This document shows, one piece after another, positions 54,201-63,749 of a stretch of DNA of 64,000 nt. A program made the position numbers and the translations under genes. This DNA comes from Chamaelirium japonicum. Its lineage: Eukaryota > Streptophyta > Magnoliopsida > Liliales > Melanthiaceae. Location of the stretch: positions 48,158,440-48,222,439 of the forward strand of contig OX393550.1 of NCBI GenBank assembly GCA_947650365.1, given 5' to 3'. Below the pieces are notes generated by a model. That model worked only from the letters and a program-made list of their open reading frames with translations, ran no database searches and was not told the DNA's origin. Within the stretch, counting starts at the first letter, position 1; each line of letters starts with the position of its first letter.

Positions 54201-57113
54201 GGATATGTATATCCTCCACCACACTACGACCACCATATTATCCTCAGTCGGAGCCAGAATCATCAATGGGTAGCATTGGGAGTTCGTATTGGGAACCTCA
54301 ATATCAGTCATTTGTGTATGATTTCTTCCAATATCCGACATTGCCGCCATCCAGTCATCAACGAGGCAATGATGATGATAATAATGAAATGCAGCCTCCC
54401 GAAGTTTCATGTGGTACTAAGTTACTTAGTCTAAGTAGGTAAAAATATCTAATTCTCTACTTTGTAAGTTATGTATATGTATTTTATTTGTTAAACATAT
54501 TAGGACTATGAATTTGTGTTTATTATGTGAAATTGTAAAATATGACTCATGTAGTCATGTTAGTCGTATAACTCGTGTTTGTGCAATGATCATGATTCTT
54601 GTGTAATCTCTATTCCTACTTCCTAGTCTATAATGAATTATGCAATGATCATGAATTGTGTATTGTAATCCCTAAGCATTATACTAGGCTAATCCAATAC
54701 ATAAAATTTAATAACTATATCAAATTCCACAATTTAGAATCATACAGTGAATACAGTGACTTTATAACTTAAAAAGACCGGTTCATACCTATAACTAGTT
54801 TACTAATGAAAAAAAAAAAATCACAACCCAATATTTTAGATTATTCAGGATTTTTTTGTTATTTTTTCAAATTTTTTTGACACCAAAATAAATTCATACC
54901 GGTATGAACCGGTTTCAGACCGATACCGATTCATACCACCCGGTTTGAACTGTTTTTCCGGTCGGCCGATAATTTGTGCGCGACCGGTATTTTTATCCAT
55001 GGTGTAGTTCACCCATTTTGTGTATCGATGCGCAGAACAATATCAAAGCCTGCGCTTTAGTATTTGTTTTGATATCTACTTTGTCTTTTCCGTTGTACTA
55101 CATTGAATTTGTTGCGAAATTTTTTTGAACGTCAAGCATTTTATCTACTTAATCGTCTTTAAATTGAAACCTAAACATCTAAATTCCCAGCTTGGCAAAA
55201 AATTATATCATTGGCATCATCCTTTGGCAATCCTCTTAATGTGGAGCAACTTGGTGAATGACCTTAAGAAGCTTCTGGAAGTGACTAACCGTCTAACCCA
55301 AACTCAAACATTGCAATGGATAATGTATTGTAACTTCAGAAGACATAACTTTACTAACAAGTGCAAGAAAAAATCCATTATTATGTATTGTTTGAAATAT
55401 GTTAACAATCTCTATACAACCTCAAGACCAAAAGGCGTTTACGCCGTTTAGCCAAGCTTTGAAAGAAAGACTCAAGTGTTTTAAACATCAACCTCAACTA
55501 AAAGGCATTTATGCCTTATGTTAACATTTTCTCTTCGTCATAGTTTCCTTAGATGAAGTCAAAGCTCATGTTGTGGTTGATTGAAATAACCAAAATATGT
55601 GTTGTGGGTGATGAACGTAGAAAAAACTCATGTTATGGTCTCTAGCGGTCTAGCCACGTCGCTGGATTGTTATAAGACCAGATGGCAGGCTTTTTACATC
55701 TGGTGAGAGCCACGATTATGGATTTTCCTTTTCCATTGTGCGGTCTTAATTGTTCGAGTGGTTAGAAAATTCGCATGTTGTGGTCTCTAGCCACAGCTCC
55801 GGATTGATATATGACCAGATGGCAGGCTTTTTGCATCTTGTGAGAGCCACGATTATGGATTTTCTTTTTCCATTGTGTGGTCTCAATTGTTCGAGTGGTT
55901 AGAAAAGGTGGCATTGAGGCTGATGCAAATTTTTGCATCTTGAATAATTATTTTTAGATGTTCTTGAATCTTAAATAATTATTTTCAGACCGAGATTTCC
56001 AATGGATGCCAATGAATCCAAGAGATGTTAGTATTACCAGAGCCGGCTCGATACAAGTTGAGGCCTAAGGCTAAAACTGTTACGGGACATGAAAGACCCT
56101 AATGAATATCCCTAAATGGGGGTTCAAAGGCTCAGGTTCCGATGTGGTTGTGAGCTAGTAGTTGCTCTCTAGATCCGGAGAGCAAGAAGGTGGGCATAAG
56201 AACAGACTTATCGTGGTTCATCCTAATTGTTCGAAAACTACCAGCAAGATTTTGAGTTAGGCTAACCTAGAAGGATAAATCCATGCTTTGTTAAACCATA
56301 AAACTTGAGGTGCCACAAATGGACGGAATGGAATGTACAATTGCTAACTAATGCAAAGCAATACACCCAATGCACTAACCAGAGATTACATCCTAATGAT
56401 AAGCATCCATCAGTACTCTAGATCACAATGTAAATGCATACATCGATGAATTAGTTAGACGCAACAACGTCAATACATTTAAGGGTAAATTACATGTAAC
56501 CCACCTGAACTATTACCCTTTTTCACGTTACCCCTTTGAACAAAAAATCGAACAAAATACCCCCTGTACTATGAAATATCTTTACTTGGTCCCCTCTGTA
56601 CAAGTTTAGTTTGTTCAGAAAATCGTAAATGGCCATGTTTTCTGTCAATGGTTTACCCCCCTAGATAGTTCAGTGGATATTTTGTTCAGTTTTTTAGTTA
56701 AGGGGAGTAACATTAAAATAAGCAATAGTTCAGGGGGGTTTCATGTTATTTACCCTACATTTAATTTCGATTTTCTATGAATTTCTTCTTCGATCTTGCA
56801 GATTCGGTTTTCATCGGCCACCGTTTAACAGCGTTAACCATCTCCATCTTCACTGCCTGGCGCTGCCATTCGTTCCGAGGTACCGCCCTTGTTCACAGCG
56901 TGTAATTCATCTTCTTTTCTTGCGTCTCCATCTGTTCTCCAATTTAGAAAACATAGATATAGTTAAATTTGCAGTATCTGCCTGTTATAATTCCTTGAAG
57001 TTTTTAACAGATGGAAATATATGAAGTATTCGTCTTTGGGACCATTTGGGGGATTCATCGAGGCTGACAAGTTGTTGGAGAGGATAAAACCAGAGGCAGC
57101 TGTGAATTCGTAA
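45215..57113 (+). CDS. HINT4: HINT4-type HIT family nucleotide hydrolase, complete six-exon gene
   Basis: Exons 45215-45289, 45374-45420, 47558-47634, 47744-47810, 56802-56879 and 57011-57113 (TAA) have GT-AG borders and join into 148 codons. The protein starts [14 protein letters not shown], with a CxxC at residues 8-11. It continues [31 protein letters not shown] and LSVGQTLL, and carries the HIT motif HLHLHCLAL at residues 102-110 (middle His catalytic in the family). It ends with [20 protein letters not shown]. Length and order match Arabidopsis HINT4, described as an adenylylsulfatase/phosphorylase acting on adenosine 5'-phosphosulfate. All catalytic residues are present, so it is likely functional. 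Intron 4 is 8,991 bp and full of insertions; the exon 1 donor (gtcggt) is weak. The ATG is the first in the conserved frame. A hAT-like repeat ends just upstream. Confidence 0.96.
45699..45718 (+). repeat. Short interstitial telomere-type repeat
   Basis: Three CCCTAA-type units (accctaaccctaacccta), with C-strand telomere sequence of the Arabidopsis CCCTAAA type being only approximate. It is too short to imply a fusion site. Confidence 0.6.
47290..47400 (+). mobile_element. LINE 3' end scrap in HINT4 intron 2
   Basis: It reads as [12 protein letters not shown] and related residues, as in the last conserved block of the plant LINE ORF2 (compare [13 protein letters not shown] near 51280-51325). 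Only about 100 bp is recognisable. Confidence 0.5.
47811..49409 (+). other. Left part of HINT4 intron 4
   Basis: Unstructured AT-rich intron. At about 48186-48303 a TG...CA segment followed by atgatatcaaagc could be a copia LTR with primer-binding site, but no second LTR or pol sequence supports it. Confidence 0.4.
49410..51353 (+). mobile_element. LINE reverse-transcriptase 3' portion, split by a hAT element
   Basis: Before the hAT insertion, the frame near 49415-49442 reads IQDEVPCCM. After it, from 50548, [12 protein letters not shown] continues the same reverse-transcriptase block (active-site YADD region degraded to FAND). Downstream come [32 protein letters not shown], the KMSV/AEMRM region, WFGHVQRR-like sequence, [14 protein letters not shown] and [13 protein letters not shown] with a stop at 51325. 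Several stops and frameshifts show it is dead. By order and motifs it is the C-terminal third of a plant LINE ORF2. Confidence 0.85.
49443..50539. mobile_element. Non-autonomous hAT element, twin copy 2 (1097 bp)
   Basis: It has the same ends as 26559-27656 (CAAGGAACAAAAAATCG and CCTTG) and aligns along its full length with small indels. One indel removes about 25 bp near 49860 and another adds a few bases near 49750. The 8-bp duplication GTTGTATG is perfect (49435-49442 and 50540-50547). It interrupts the LINE reverse-transcriptase sequence. Confidence 0.95.
51357..52622 (+). pseudogene. rpoC2: Chloroplast rpoC2 fragment in the nucleus (NUPT)
   Basis: The translated segments match the C-terminal part of the plastid RNA polymerase beta'' subunit. 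In order: [77 protein letters not shown], the LGIPWELLI and NKIKKIYRS blocks, then [13 protein letters not shown], a degraded GELIG segment and [11 protein letters not shown]. Frameshifts and stops (including TAG after KKIYRS) break it. It starts just after the LINE 3' end and fades at about 52620. Lying inside HINT4 intron 4, in the sense direction, it cannot be functional. Confidence 0.93.
52681..52699. repeat. poly-G run with purine tail
   Basis: About 19 G residues, then aagagaaagagaaag. Simple sequence. Confidence 0.85.
52730..53137 (+). mobile_element. Partial copy (3' end) of the 53648-55002 hAT element
   Basis: From atctatattcctacttcctag to ccggtatttttatccatag it parallels the last ~400 bp of the full element (54603-55002). 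Shared sequence includes cagtgactttataacttaaa and gaccgataccgattc. The left part of the element is absent. Confidence 0.85.
53648..55002 (+). mobile_element. hAT element (1355 bp) with a transposase-tail-like frame
   Basis: The termini are AAGGATcAAAATACCGG and CCGGTATTTTTATCCatgg, with accggccggtt/ccggtttgaacc subterminal repeats. The 8-bp duplication TGTAGTTC is perfect (53640-53647 and 55003-55010). The interior has one short coding-like stretch (54060-54442). It is most likely a deletion derivative of an autonomous element. Confidence 0.93.
54060..54442 (+). pseudogene. Possible hAT transposase C-terminal tail, frameshifted
   Basis: Frame 3 from the ATG at 54060 gives a Gly/Asn/Tyr/Pro-rich sequence ([30 protein letters not shown]). 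Near 54232 it must shift to frame 2 to continue ([44 protein letters not shown]) to the TAA at 54440. Such low-complexity tails follow the dimerisation domain in some plant hAT transposases. No catalytic region is present, so the assignment is tentative. Confidence 0.35.
55633..55906 (+). repeat. 137-bp tandem duplication
   Basis: Two adjacent copies (about 55633-55769 and 55770-55906) share gaccagatggcaggcttttt, gagagccacgattatggatt and ttgttcgagtggttagaaaa. Non-coding, within HINT4 intron 4. Confidence 0.88.
56038..56160. repeat. hAT-end-like segment (cagagccggct...)
   Basis: cagagccggctcgatacaag, then gaggcctaaggc, matches the common plant hAT terminus CAGAGCCGGC. No matching right end was found. 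Confidence 0.35.
56483..56755. mobile_element. MULE-type MITE, fold-back (273 bp), just before HINT4 exon 5
   Basis: The left end gggtaaattacatgtaaccc pairs with a right end finishing catgttatttaccc; internal arms are cctgaactatt/aatagttcagg. The 9-bp duplication TACATTTAA is perfect (56474-56482 and 56756-56764). Only 46 bp separate it from exon 5. Confidence 0.96.
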
Positions 57114-57385
57114 CACTGCATCGACTCCATGAATTCGTTCTGTTGTATTTTTTCTTTGGTCCGAAATCGTAGAGATCTCAGAGTACGGCATAGGAATCCT
57201 GAAGCCAAAACTAGTGCACATTATCAGAAGTCCCCATTCCACTTTCAATCTGGTCTTTGCTCTAGCTGCTGTGTTTTATTACTTTGTGAAAAAACTTGGT
57301 ACTAATCACATGATGAGTAGATCCTATTGGACATTCGGTTGCGATGATGGATCCTCTCTCTGAAACTTTTATATGGCCAATGGTT
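57114..57385 (+). other. HINT4 3' UTR region
   Basis: Sequence following the TAA. No strong polyadenylation signal stands out. Confidence 0.5.
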
Positions 57386-57387
57386 GC

Positions 57388-57860
57388 TAGGGATGGCAAT
57401 TAATCAGGTTTAATGGGTTACCCACCTGACTCTATTGGGACGGGTTTGGGATTGTTTGAAAAACCCTGATCGAGTTTGGGACGAGGTCGGATTTAGCCTT
57501 ACCCGTTCGAAACCTGACACGATTATCTATAGATATATCAATTAGCATATATATTAACAGTAGTTGTCGTTGCCCACAAATTTCCTTCCATGTATCTATA
57601 GTTTAAGAAAAAGAAAGGAATTAGGTTTTTTTTTTAGTTAAAATGAATTTATTGCCTATTATCTTTTGTATTTCTCTTTTAGTTCAAACCCCATCCAACT
57701 CTTTTTGATTTGTCCCTTCGAAATGTTATTGGGACGGAACGGGTTTAGATTTTCACTAATATAAATGTGACGGGATTATAATTTTTCTCCAAATCCGGTA
57801 CGGGTTTGGGACAAGATATTTCTTAACGGGACAGAATGGGTTCAGAGTAGAGTTGATCGG
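57388..57860. repeat. hAT-like tagggatggcaat repeat
   Basis: It starts tagggatggcaattaatcagg and contains many gggtttggga/acgggt motifs, as in the 42610 element. The right end is unclear. Confidence 0.45.
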
Positions 57861-58155
57861 TATCACATTCGTCCTGAGATAACGCAAGCGGGGCTTAGTG
57901 GCATTCACCTATCGGTGGTGAAGTGTTTGTAAATGATTCAATAATTTTCCGAATGATTCTCGAAAATGTTGTGAACTATCCATATTATAACAATTTAGGA
58001 GCCACATTATTAAAGGCCACATCATGGTCTTAGACTCACTGCCCAATTAAATACATAAACCTCTCAATTTAGAGGAAAAAATCAAATACAAAACAAAACC
58101 AAATAGCTACAATCACCAGAGACAATGATGATGTCCATATCAGAGATAAAAAAAA

Positions 58156-58454
58156 GGGTTTTTGCAGGCACCTCCTGGAAAAATATTGATATTAGGAATA
58201 ACCCCCTGTTCTTTCATGTTTTATTAATAACCCTGACTTATCCATCCAGACTTTTGCAAAAAAAAAAAACCATGTAGGCTCCTTCATAAAATTGTAATAT
58301 CAATGTGTTTTTGCAAAAACAAAAACCCTCATAAAATTGTCCATATGAGAGTTTTTGCAAATATCAAGATAGGCGAGGGGGTTATTTATAAAACTTTACG
58401 TGAGGGGGCTATTTGTAATATCACTATTTCTCAGGCGGTAAATGCAAAAAACCC
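58156..58454. mobile_element. MULE-type MITE, fold-back (299 bp)
   Basis: The left end gggtttttgcaggcacctcc pairs loosely with a right end finishing gcggtaaatgcaaaaaaccc. Internal arms are taggaataacccc/ggggttattta. The flanks are A-rich (ataaaaaaa / ataaaaata), compatible with a 9-bp duplication of low complexity. Confidence 0.7.
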
Positions 58455-58978
58455 ATAAAAATAAGACATGGCCTCTGCCCAAATTTCCTGCACCACCAGA
58501 TTATAATCCACAGATTTTTCCCTGAGGTCATGTAGGTCACCAGATTATATAATCACCCAGTTTCAATCTGCAACAAGCTCCTTGTATTAAGACCTAGATT
58601 CAGTCTGAAATCCTTCACATTGTTTTCTAACAATAAACAAAGTGAATTGCGATTACAAGAATTGCGCGATTTTTGTTTTTCAACCTAATGAGTACCAACT
58701 AGAACAAAGTAATGCAGAATTGTAAGGACTCAATATCCCGAAAACAAATGAGGGAGCTGATGAAGATGCAATAATTATATGATTTTATTCCGATGTTCAA
58801 GTACAGTTACGTAACACCATAATACACAGTTCCAGAGACGACCCGGTTTCGGGAAAATTTCCATGCTGAAGCTGCAAAAGGATTGAGAACCAATGGCAGC
58901 TCAAAGGGCACGGTAGGACACGCAAAATTTTTTGAGGCAACCTATTCGCATATAACTCGAGCCAAACAAATATGATCT

Positions 58979-59247
58979 CTAAATTCTATGTATTTCTTGA
59001 GGGATCAGCAGTTCCGCAGTGTCATCCGCCACCACCTGTGACATAACATACCTGGTTAAATACTGATCACACACACACACATACAGAGTGCTGATCGGGT
59101 GCTCACCGCTGTGCACGGGCAAGCATACTCATCATCGATCACAGCCGTCCATGATGATCACGTGCAAAGTTGTACATATACCTAATCATCATGGACGGCT
59201 GGGATCAAAGGTGAGCACGGCCGACCGTGCACAGTGGTGAGCACCTG

Positions 59248-59321
<74 letters not shown>

Positions 59322-59714
59322 GAATGGGATGCTGCCTATCAAAGCAGCGTTTTTTGCTGTTTTGATACATTGTTTGACCATCCTAGAAGTTTTGGAATTT
59401 GATGAAATTTGGTGAGGGTGTTGTCTAGAGTAAGATGATCCTCCTCACAAATTTTCATCAAATTCCAAAACTTCTAAGAGGGTCAAATGGTCGAAGCAAA
59501 ATCTGTAAAATCTGCAGTCACCGTTAAAATCTGCAGATTTTGCTTCGACCATTTGACCCTCTTAGAAGTTTTAGAATTTGATGAAAATTTGTGAGGATGA
59601 TCATCTTACCCTAGACAACACCCTCACCAAATTTCATCAAATTCCAAAACTTCTAGGATGGTCAAACAATGTATCAAAGCAGCAAAAAATGCTGCTTTGA
59701 TAGGCAGCATCCCA

Positions 59715-59811
<97 letters not shown>

Positions 59812-59920
59812 GTATGCTATAATGCGGTAAGTGCGGCACCGCATAGTAGCTGTCTGATGCATCGCATGCACGCAACGCGTGCATTAGACGACTGCGGTGT
59901 AGTGCCGCACGTACCGCATG

Positions 59921-59995
<75 letters not shown>

Positions 59996-60138
59996 AATGC
60001 TTGAATGCGGCATGCGGTAAGTGCGGCACCTACCGCATGCCGTCTGATGCACTGCTGCGTGCATGCGATGCACGCAGCGCGTGCATCAGACGGCTGCGGT
60101 GCTGTGCCGCACGTACCGCATGCCGCAGCATAGCATGC

Positions 60139-60184
<46 letters not shown>

Positions 60185-61416
60185 AACAGAAACAACACCT
60201 CGTAATTCTCGCCACCGAATGTGTATTCCACAAATAACTGCTTAGGCTCTCCAGGACAAGGATCACAGAAGCCCATTATGCCTGACTTCCTTATTCCGTT
60301 GTGAAGCTGCATCAACGATAGAAAAAAAAAAAGTAGTTCATGGCAAATAACTTCATTCACTCCAAGCTGCTAAACACGAAAACCTAGGGATGAACAGAAA
60401 AGGGAATGCCTATAAAGAAACAGAGTCGAGTCTCTGGTAAGTCATTATCTCACATGTTTGACATGAATTTTTGTAAACTAGACGATCTAAGATGTCCAAA
60501 TCAAAAGAACCATTGCTGACACTAGCAAATCACATTCCACTCCTCAGCTAGAGCACCTACCAAAAGTTAATGCATCTAAGATGACAAGAAGGAAAAAGAA
60601 AAAAGAAATGGGTATAAATATCAAGCGAGGCTCTATAGACAACTGTTTAGGAATTGGCATAAGAGGAATTATGCAATTCAATCGGTGAAAACTCCATAAG
60701 AAAATGTATTTTCATTACAGTTTTTTTAATTATTAAATTGTCGCATAGATTGAATGCATTTCTCTATATCAAATATTGCCTTCTACCTTGTTCGTCTAAA
60801 TTCTCAGTCTTTCTAGTTTAGGGAAACCTTGATATGTTTCAAGGTTTTAGAATTTGCGGGCTTTTGTGAGGATGAACACCATACCATACATAACACATCC
60901 ACCAAAAACCCGCTAATTCCGAAACCTCTATATATGGTATATAGAGCATAAAAGAGGCATAAGAGTAATGATCCAGTGCACACCGTCATGCTCAGCATCG
61001 ATCACAATCATACGTGCTGATCAGGTGCATATACCTGATCATCATGGACGGCTTTGATCAAGTGTGAGGATGGCCAAACGAGCACGACGGTGAGCAGTAG
61101 TCATTACTATATACATGTTTTCAAAATTTTGGCTGAAATTTTGATCCAAATTCCAAAATTTTGATCAAAATTATGAAATTTAGGCGAAATATTTCGGATT
61201 CGACCAGGACCAAAATGAAATGAGGGTAAAAAACAGGGGGCTGGCAATTTTGATCAAATTTCTATCAATTTCGGCTTGGGCTTTCGGCACTGGAACTTAG
61301 AACTATAAATTTCAGTCCATTTCAGTCAATTTCGGTTTCAGAACTGAAACTATAGATTTTGAAATTTCGGTTTAGGCTTTGGACTGAAATCCAACATAAC
61401 CGAAATTTAAAACTTT

Positions 61417-61450
<34 letters not shown>

Positions 61451-62032
61451 GGATGCTTAGGTGCGGTCTGCGTCCGCAGCCGTCCGATGCACCCGCCGCG
61501 TGCATCGGATGCATGGTGTGGTGCATTGGACGGCTGCGGACGCGGACCGCACCTAAGCATCCCCCTATATATATAAATAATATTATTCTTATATTTAGTT
61601 CTTAGATATCCGTCTTCTATATATCCTCTCACAATCTAAGTGCAAAAGGCTTTCCACTTTACAGTATCGTCACCTCAGCATGTTGTACTGGTGAAACCTA
61701 CAATACATCATTTTGCTAGTTTTTGCATCTTCTCCTAAAGTAACAGGAGAATGAAAACATATAACTAAGATTGAAAGTAAACGTCAGAAATATACCTTAA
61801 GCTGCCCAGAATCAGTCACTAAGAAGTTGAGAGGCAATGTTACGTCTAGGACCTGTAAAGCCAATTCATTATCCCCTATATGTTCGCCGCTTCTTTTAAT
61901 AGCTTTGCGATTTCCATATTCAGCTCTGGTAATAACTAGTCCTCCCTTTTCCAATTGTTTATTTTTCTTCCTGTTGGAAACATTTTGTAGTAACTGTTGT
62001 GCCTTTTCAGCTGCCTCCCTTGCTTCCCGGAC
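58979..62032 (-). CDS. DNAJC11/OWL1-like J-domain protein, last three exons
   Basis: Minus-strand exons 61796-62032, 60199-60306 and 58979-59035 (stop CTA on plus at 58979-58981) have GT-AG borders, all phase 0, and give the last 133 residues. They match the C-terminal DUF3395 region of DNAJC11 and its Arabidopsis homologue OWL1. Landmarks are [71 protein letters not shown] and [15 protein letters not shown]. In animals DNAJC11 is a mitochondrial outer-membrane/MICOS-associated J protein; OWL1 is linked to very-low-fluence light responses. The J domain and the exon before VREAR are not in the window, so the intron upstream of 62032 is at least 1.9 kb. Introns hold (TA)n-embedded palindromes. 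Confidence 0.93.
59093..59250. repeat. Palindromic element A1 next to (TA)n
   Basis: gatcgggtgctcaccgctgt, then gcac, pairs with gtgcacagtggtgagcacctgatc. An inner arm is atcatcatggacggctg/cagccgtccatgatgat. The right side abuts (TA)n (59251-59318). It is related to 60968-61110. Confidence 0.7.
59319..59720. repeat. Palindromic element B (about 400 bp) between (TA)n tracts
   Basis: A near-perfect inverted repeat: gaggaatgggatgctgccta at the left is complemented by taggcagcatcccattcctc at the right. The arms pair almost to the centre (about 59520). The left flank is pure (TA)n; the right flank is (CT)n followed by (TA)n. Confidence 0.88.
59808..59925. repeat. Palindromic element C1 between (TA)n tracts
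   Basis: aggggtatgctataatgcgg, then taagtgcggcac, pairs with gtgccgcacgtaccgcatgacccct-like sequence at the right. The centre is rich in gcgtgca/tgcacgc. It is flanked on both sides by (TA)n. Same family as C2 and C3. Confidence 0.85.
59991..60141. repeat. Palindromic element C2 between (TA)n tracts
   Basis: gcggcatgcggtaagtgcgg pairs with ccgcacgtaccgcatgccgc. The central gcatcagacggctgcgg block is shared with C1 and C3. Flanked by (TA)n on both sides. Confidence 0.87.
60968..61110. repeat. Palindromic element A2
   Basis: Related to A1 by the shared gatcatcatggacggctt core and the gtgagca/tgctca arms. Its left and right ends (gtaatgatc.. / ..agtcattac) are also complementary. Followed by tatata. 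Confidence 0.6.
61447..61566. repeat. Palindromic element C3 between (TA)n tracts
   Basis: agggggatgcttaggtgcgg pairs with ccgcacctaagcatccccct almost perfectly. The centre is gccgtccgatgcacc...gtgcattggacggc. Flanked by (TA)n (61418-61446 and 61567-61575). It lies in the intron between two DNAJC11-like exons. Confidence 0.9.
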
Positions 62033-62538
62033 CTTCATATATCAATAAAGTGATACAAAATTAAAACAAAGTGGTATAGCAAATTTAGAATGACATTATG
62101 TGTGCTGTGCTGGTAACAAATTATAATTAGGAAAGACATCTTTTGATCTTTAACTTTTCCAATATTAGTCAAATAACTAATATAAAATCTTTTACTCAAA
62201 TAGAATTCGAATATTTATGCTATCTATCAGACAGATTTGAGTTCTACTTCCTTTTTGTTAAAAACTTTGCAGAAAGATACTACTCCATTTCCTTATCCAA
62301 TAGATAAAGAACAGCACCAATTACCTCTCTCTGGCTTATTGTAACGAATTCAAAGTCTTCAAAAGGATTAAGATACTGGAATTACATCTTCTAATTTCTG
62401 CACTTTCTACAAAATCTAAAGCAGCCAGTTGTTAATGGCTCTAGTACTGCTAAGTCTGCTATAACTATAAGTATAAACATCCCCACCTAATCACTCAAAT
62501 GACATCAAATTATTATATTGAATGAACAAGCATAGACC

Positions 62539-63091
62539 TAGGCCTGTCAACAGATCGGATTCGAACCTGATCAGGGTAGATACAAATTTGGTATGTTTAT
62601 ATTTCGAATCGGGTCGGATCATCTTTAATTGGATCTCAGACCAAAATACAAATACCATACCCGGAGTTTTCGGATTCAAATCATGATCCGATCCATTGAA
62701 AAATCCGGGAGGTCAAAAGAACAAAAATAGTCAAACAGAAACTCGTGACTTCTAAGTTTAAATCGTTGATTAGCTCGGGTCAATGGATTTGGCGATCCAT
62801 AGATCCGATGGTTAAAATAAGTGGCTGAGTTTGGCATCAAACGGTTGAAACAAGATGGCTGGGTTGGGCATCGGAAATACTATGATATATATCATTAAAG
62901 GTGAGTAAATGTATAGATCAGATCTTATTTGGATCGGATTAGGGTATCTCGGAATTTGATCCGAATATATTTCGAATAGAGTCGGATCATTTTTAAACGG
63001 ATCTCGGACCAAAAAACTAATACCAAACCTGGGATTTTTGGATCATATTTGGATTGGATTCGAATCATATTCTGGTCCATTGACAAGCCTA
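62539..63091. mobile_element. Non-autonomous hAT element (553 bp), TAGRCCTGTCAA family
   Basis: The termini are TAGGCCTGTCAACAGATCGG and ccattgacaagcCTA. Flanking 8-mers catagacc (62531-62538) and tatagacc (63092-63099) match at 7 of 8. The interior has gatccg/cggatc motifs as in 17895-18420. It lies upstream of the last seen DNAJC11-like exons, probably in an intron. Confidence 0.88.
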
Positions 63092-63099
63092 TATAGACC

Positions 63100-63740
63100 A
63101 TCTCCATGATCAGTGAATGAATACACATGATAGAAAATCATGATTTAAACTTCCAGTCAAAGTCCTATCCTGCAATCCTTAAATAACACTAGTTGTGAAG
63201 CATGTTTTGATAAGGCATTACCTTGAAAGTCATAAAAGTCTACATGAAAGCCTAATGAATGCGTTTATGGGTGAAAATTAAAAAAGAAAAAGAAAAGATA
63301 AACAAAGATGAAATGAAGATGAGAAATGGAGAATACATCCGATGAAAAGGGAAAGAAATGGAAACTGGTTACTGATCCTAATAAGTACTTTTGAAGAAGA
63401 AAAAAAACACTTAATTCCAACTACTTACCTAGTTATCTACTGCCAAAACAAAAGATTGATCCTTAGATTCCCTCTACATATAGGTGTATTTATGTTATTA
63501 TTTACGCACAATCCTCACTTGCGTTGAATTTTAGGCATACAAATTCATGGAATACAAATGTTAACCACAATAATACAATAGTCATTTTAACGCTACTGCT
63601 TTTAGGAATCATGTGTGAACATTTTTTTTGGAAGGGACCAAGTGGTCAATACATCACGTGTTAGTGTGCCGGTACAAGATAGACCAATGATCGAAACTTG
63701 CCACAAGAGTAAGAGAAATGCCCCTATTTTTTTAATAACC
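63100..63740. other. AT-rich DNA, probable intron
   Basis: Nothing recognisable. Probably part of the upstream intron of the DNAJC11-like gene. Confidence 0.35.
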
Positions 63741-63749
63741 CCAGAAGTA

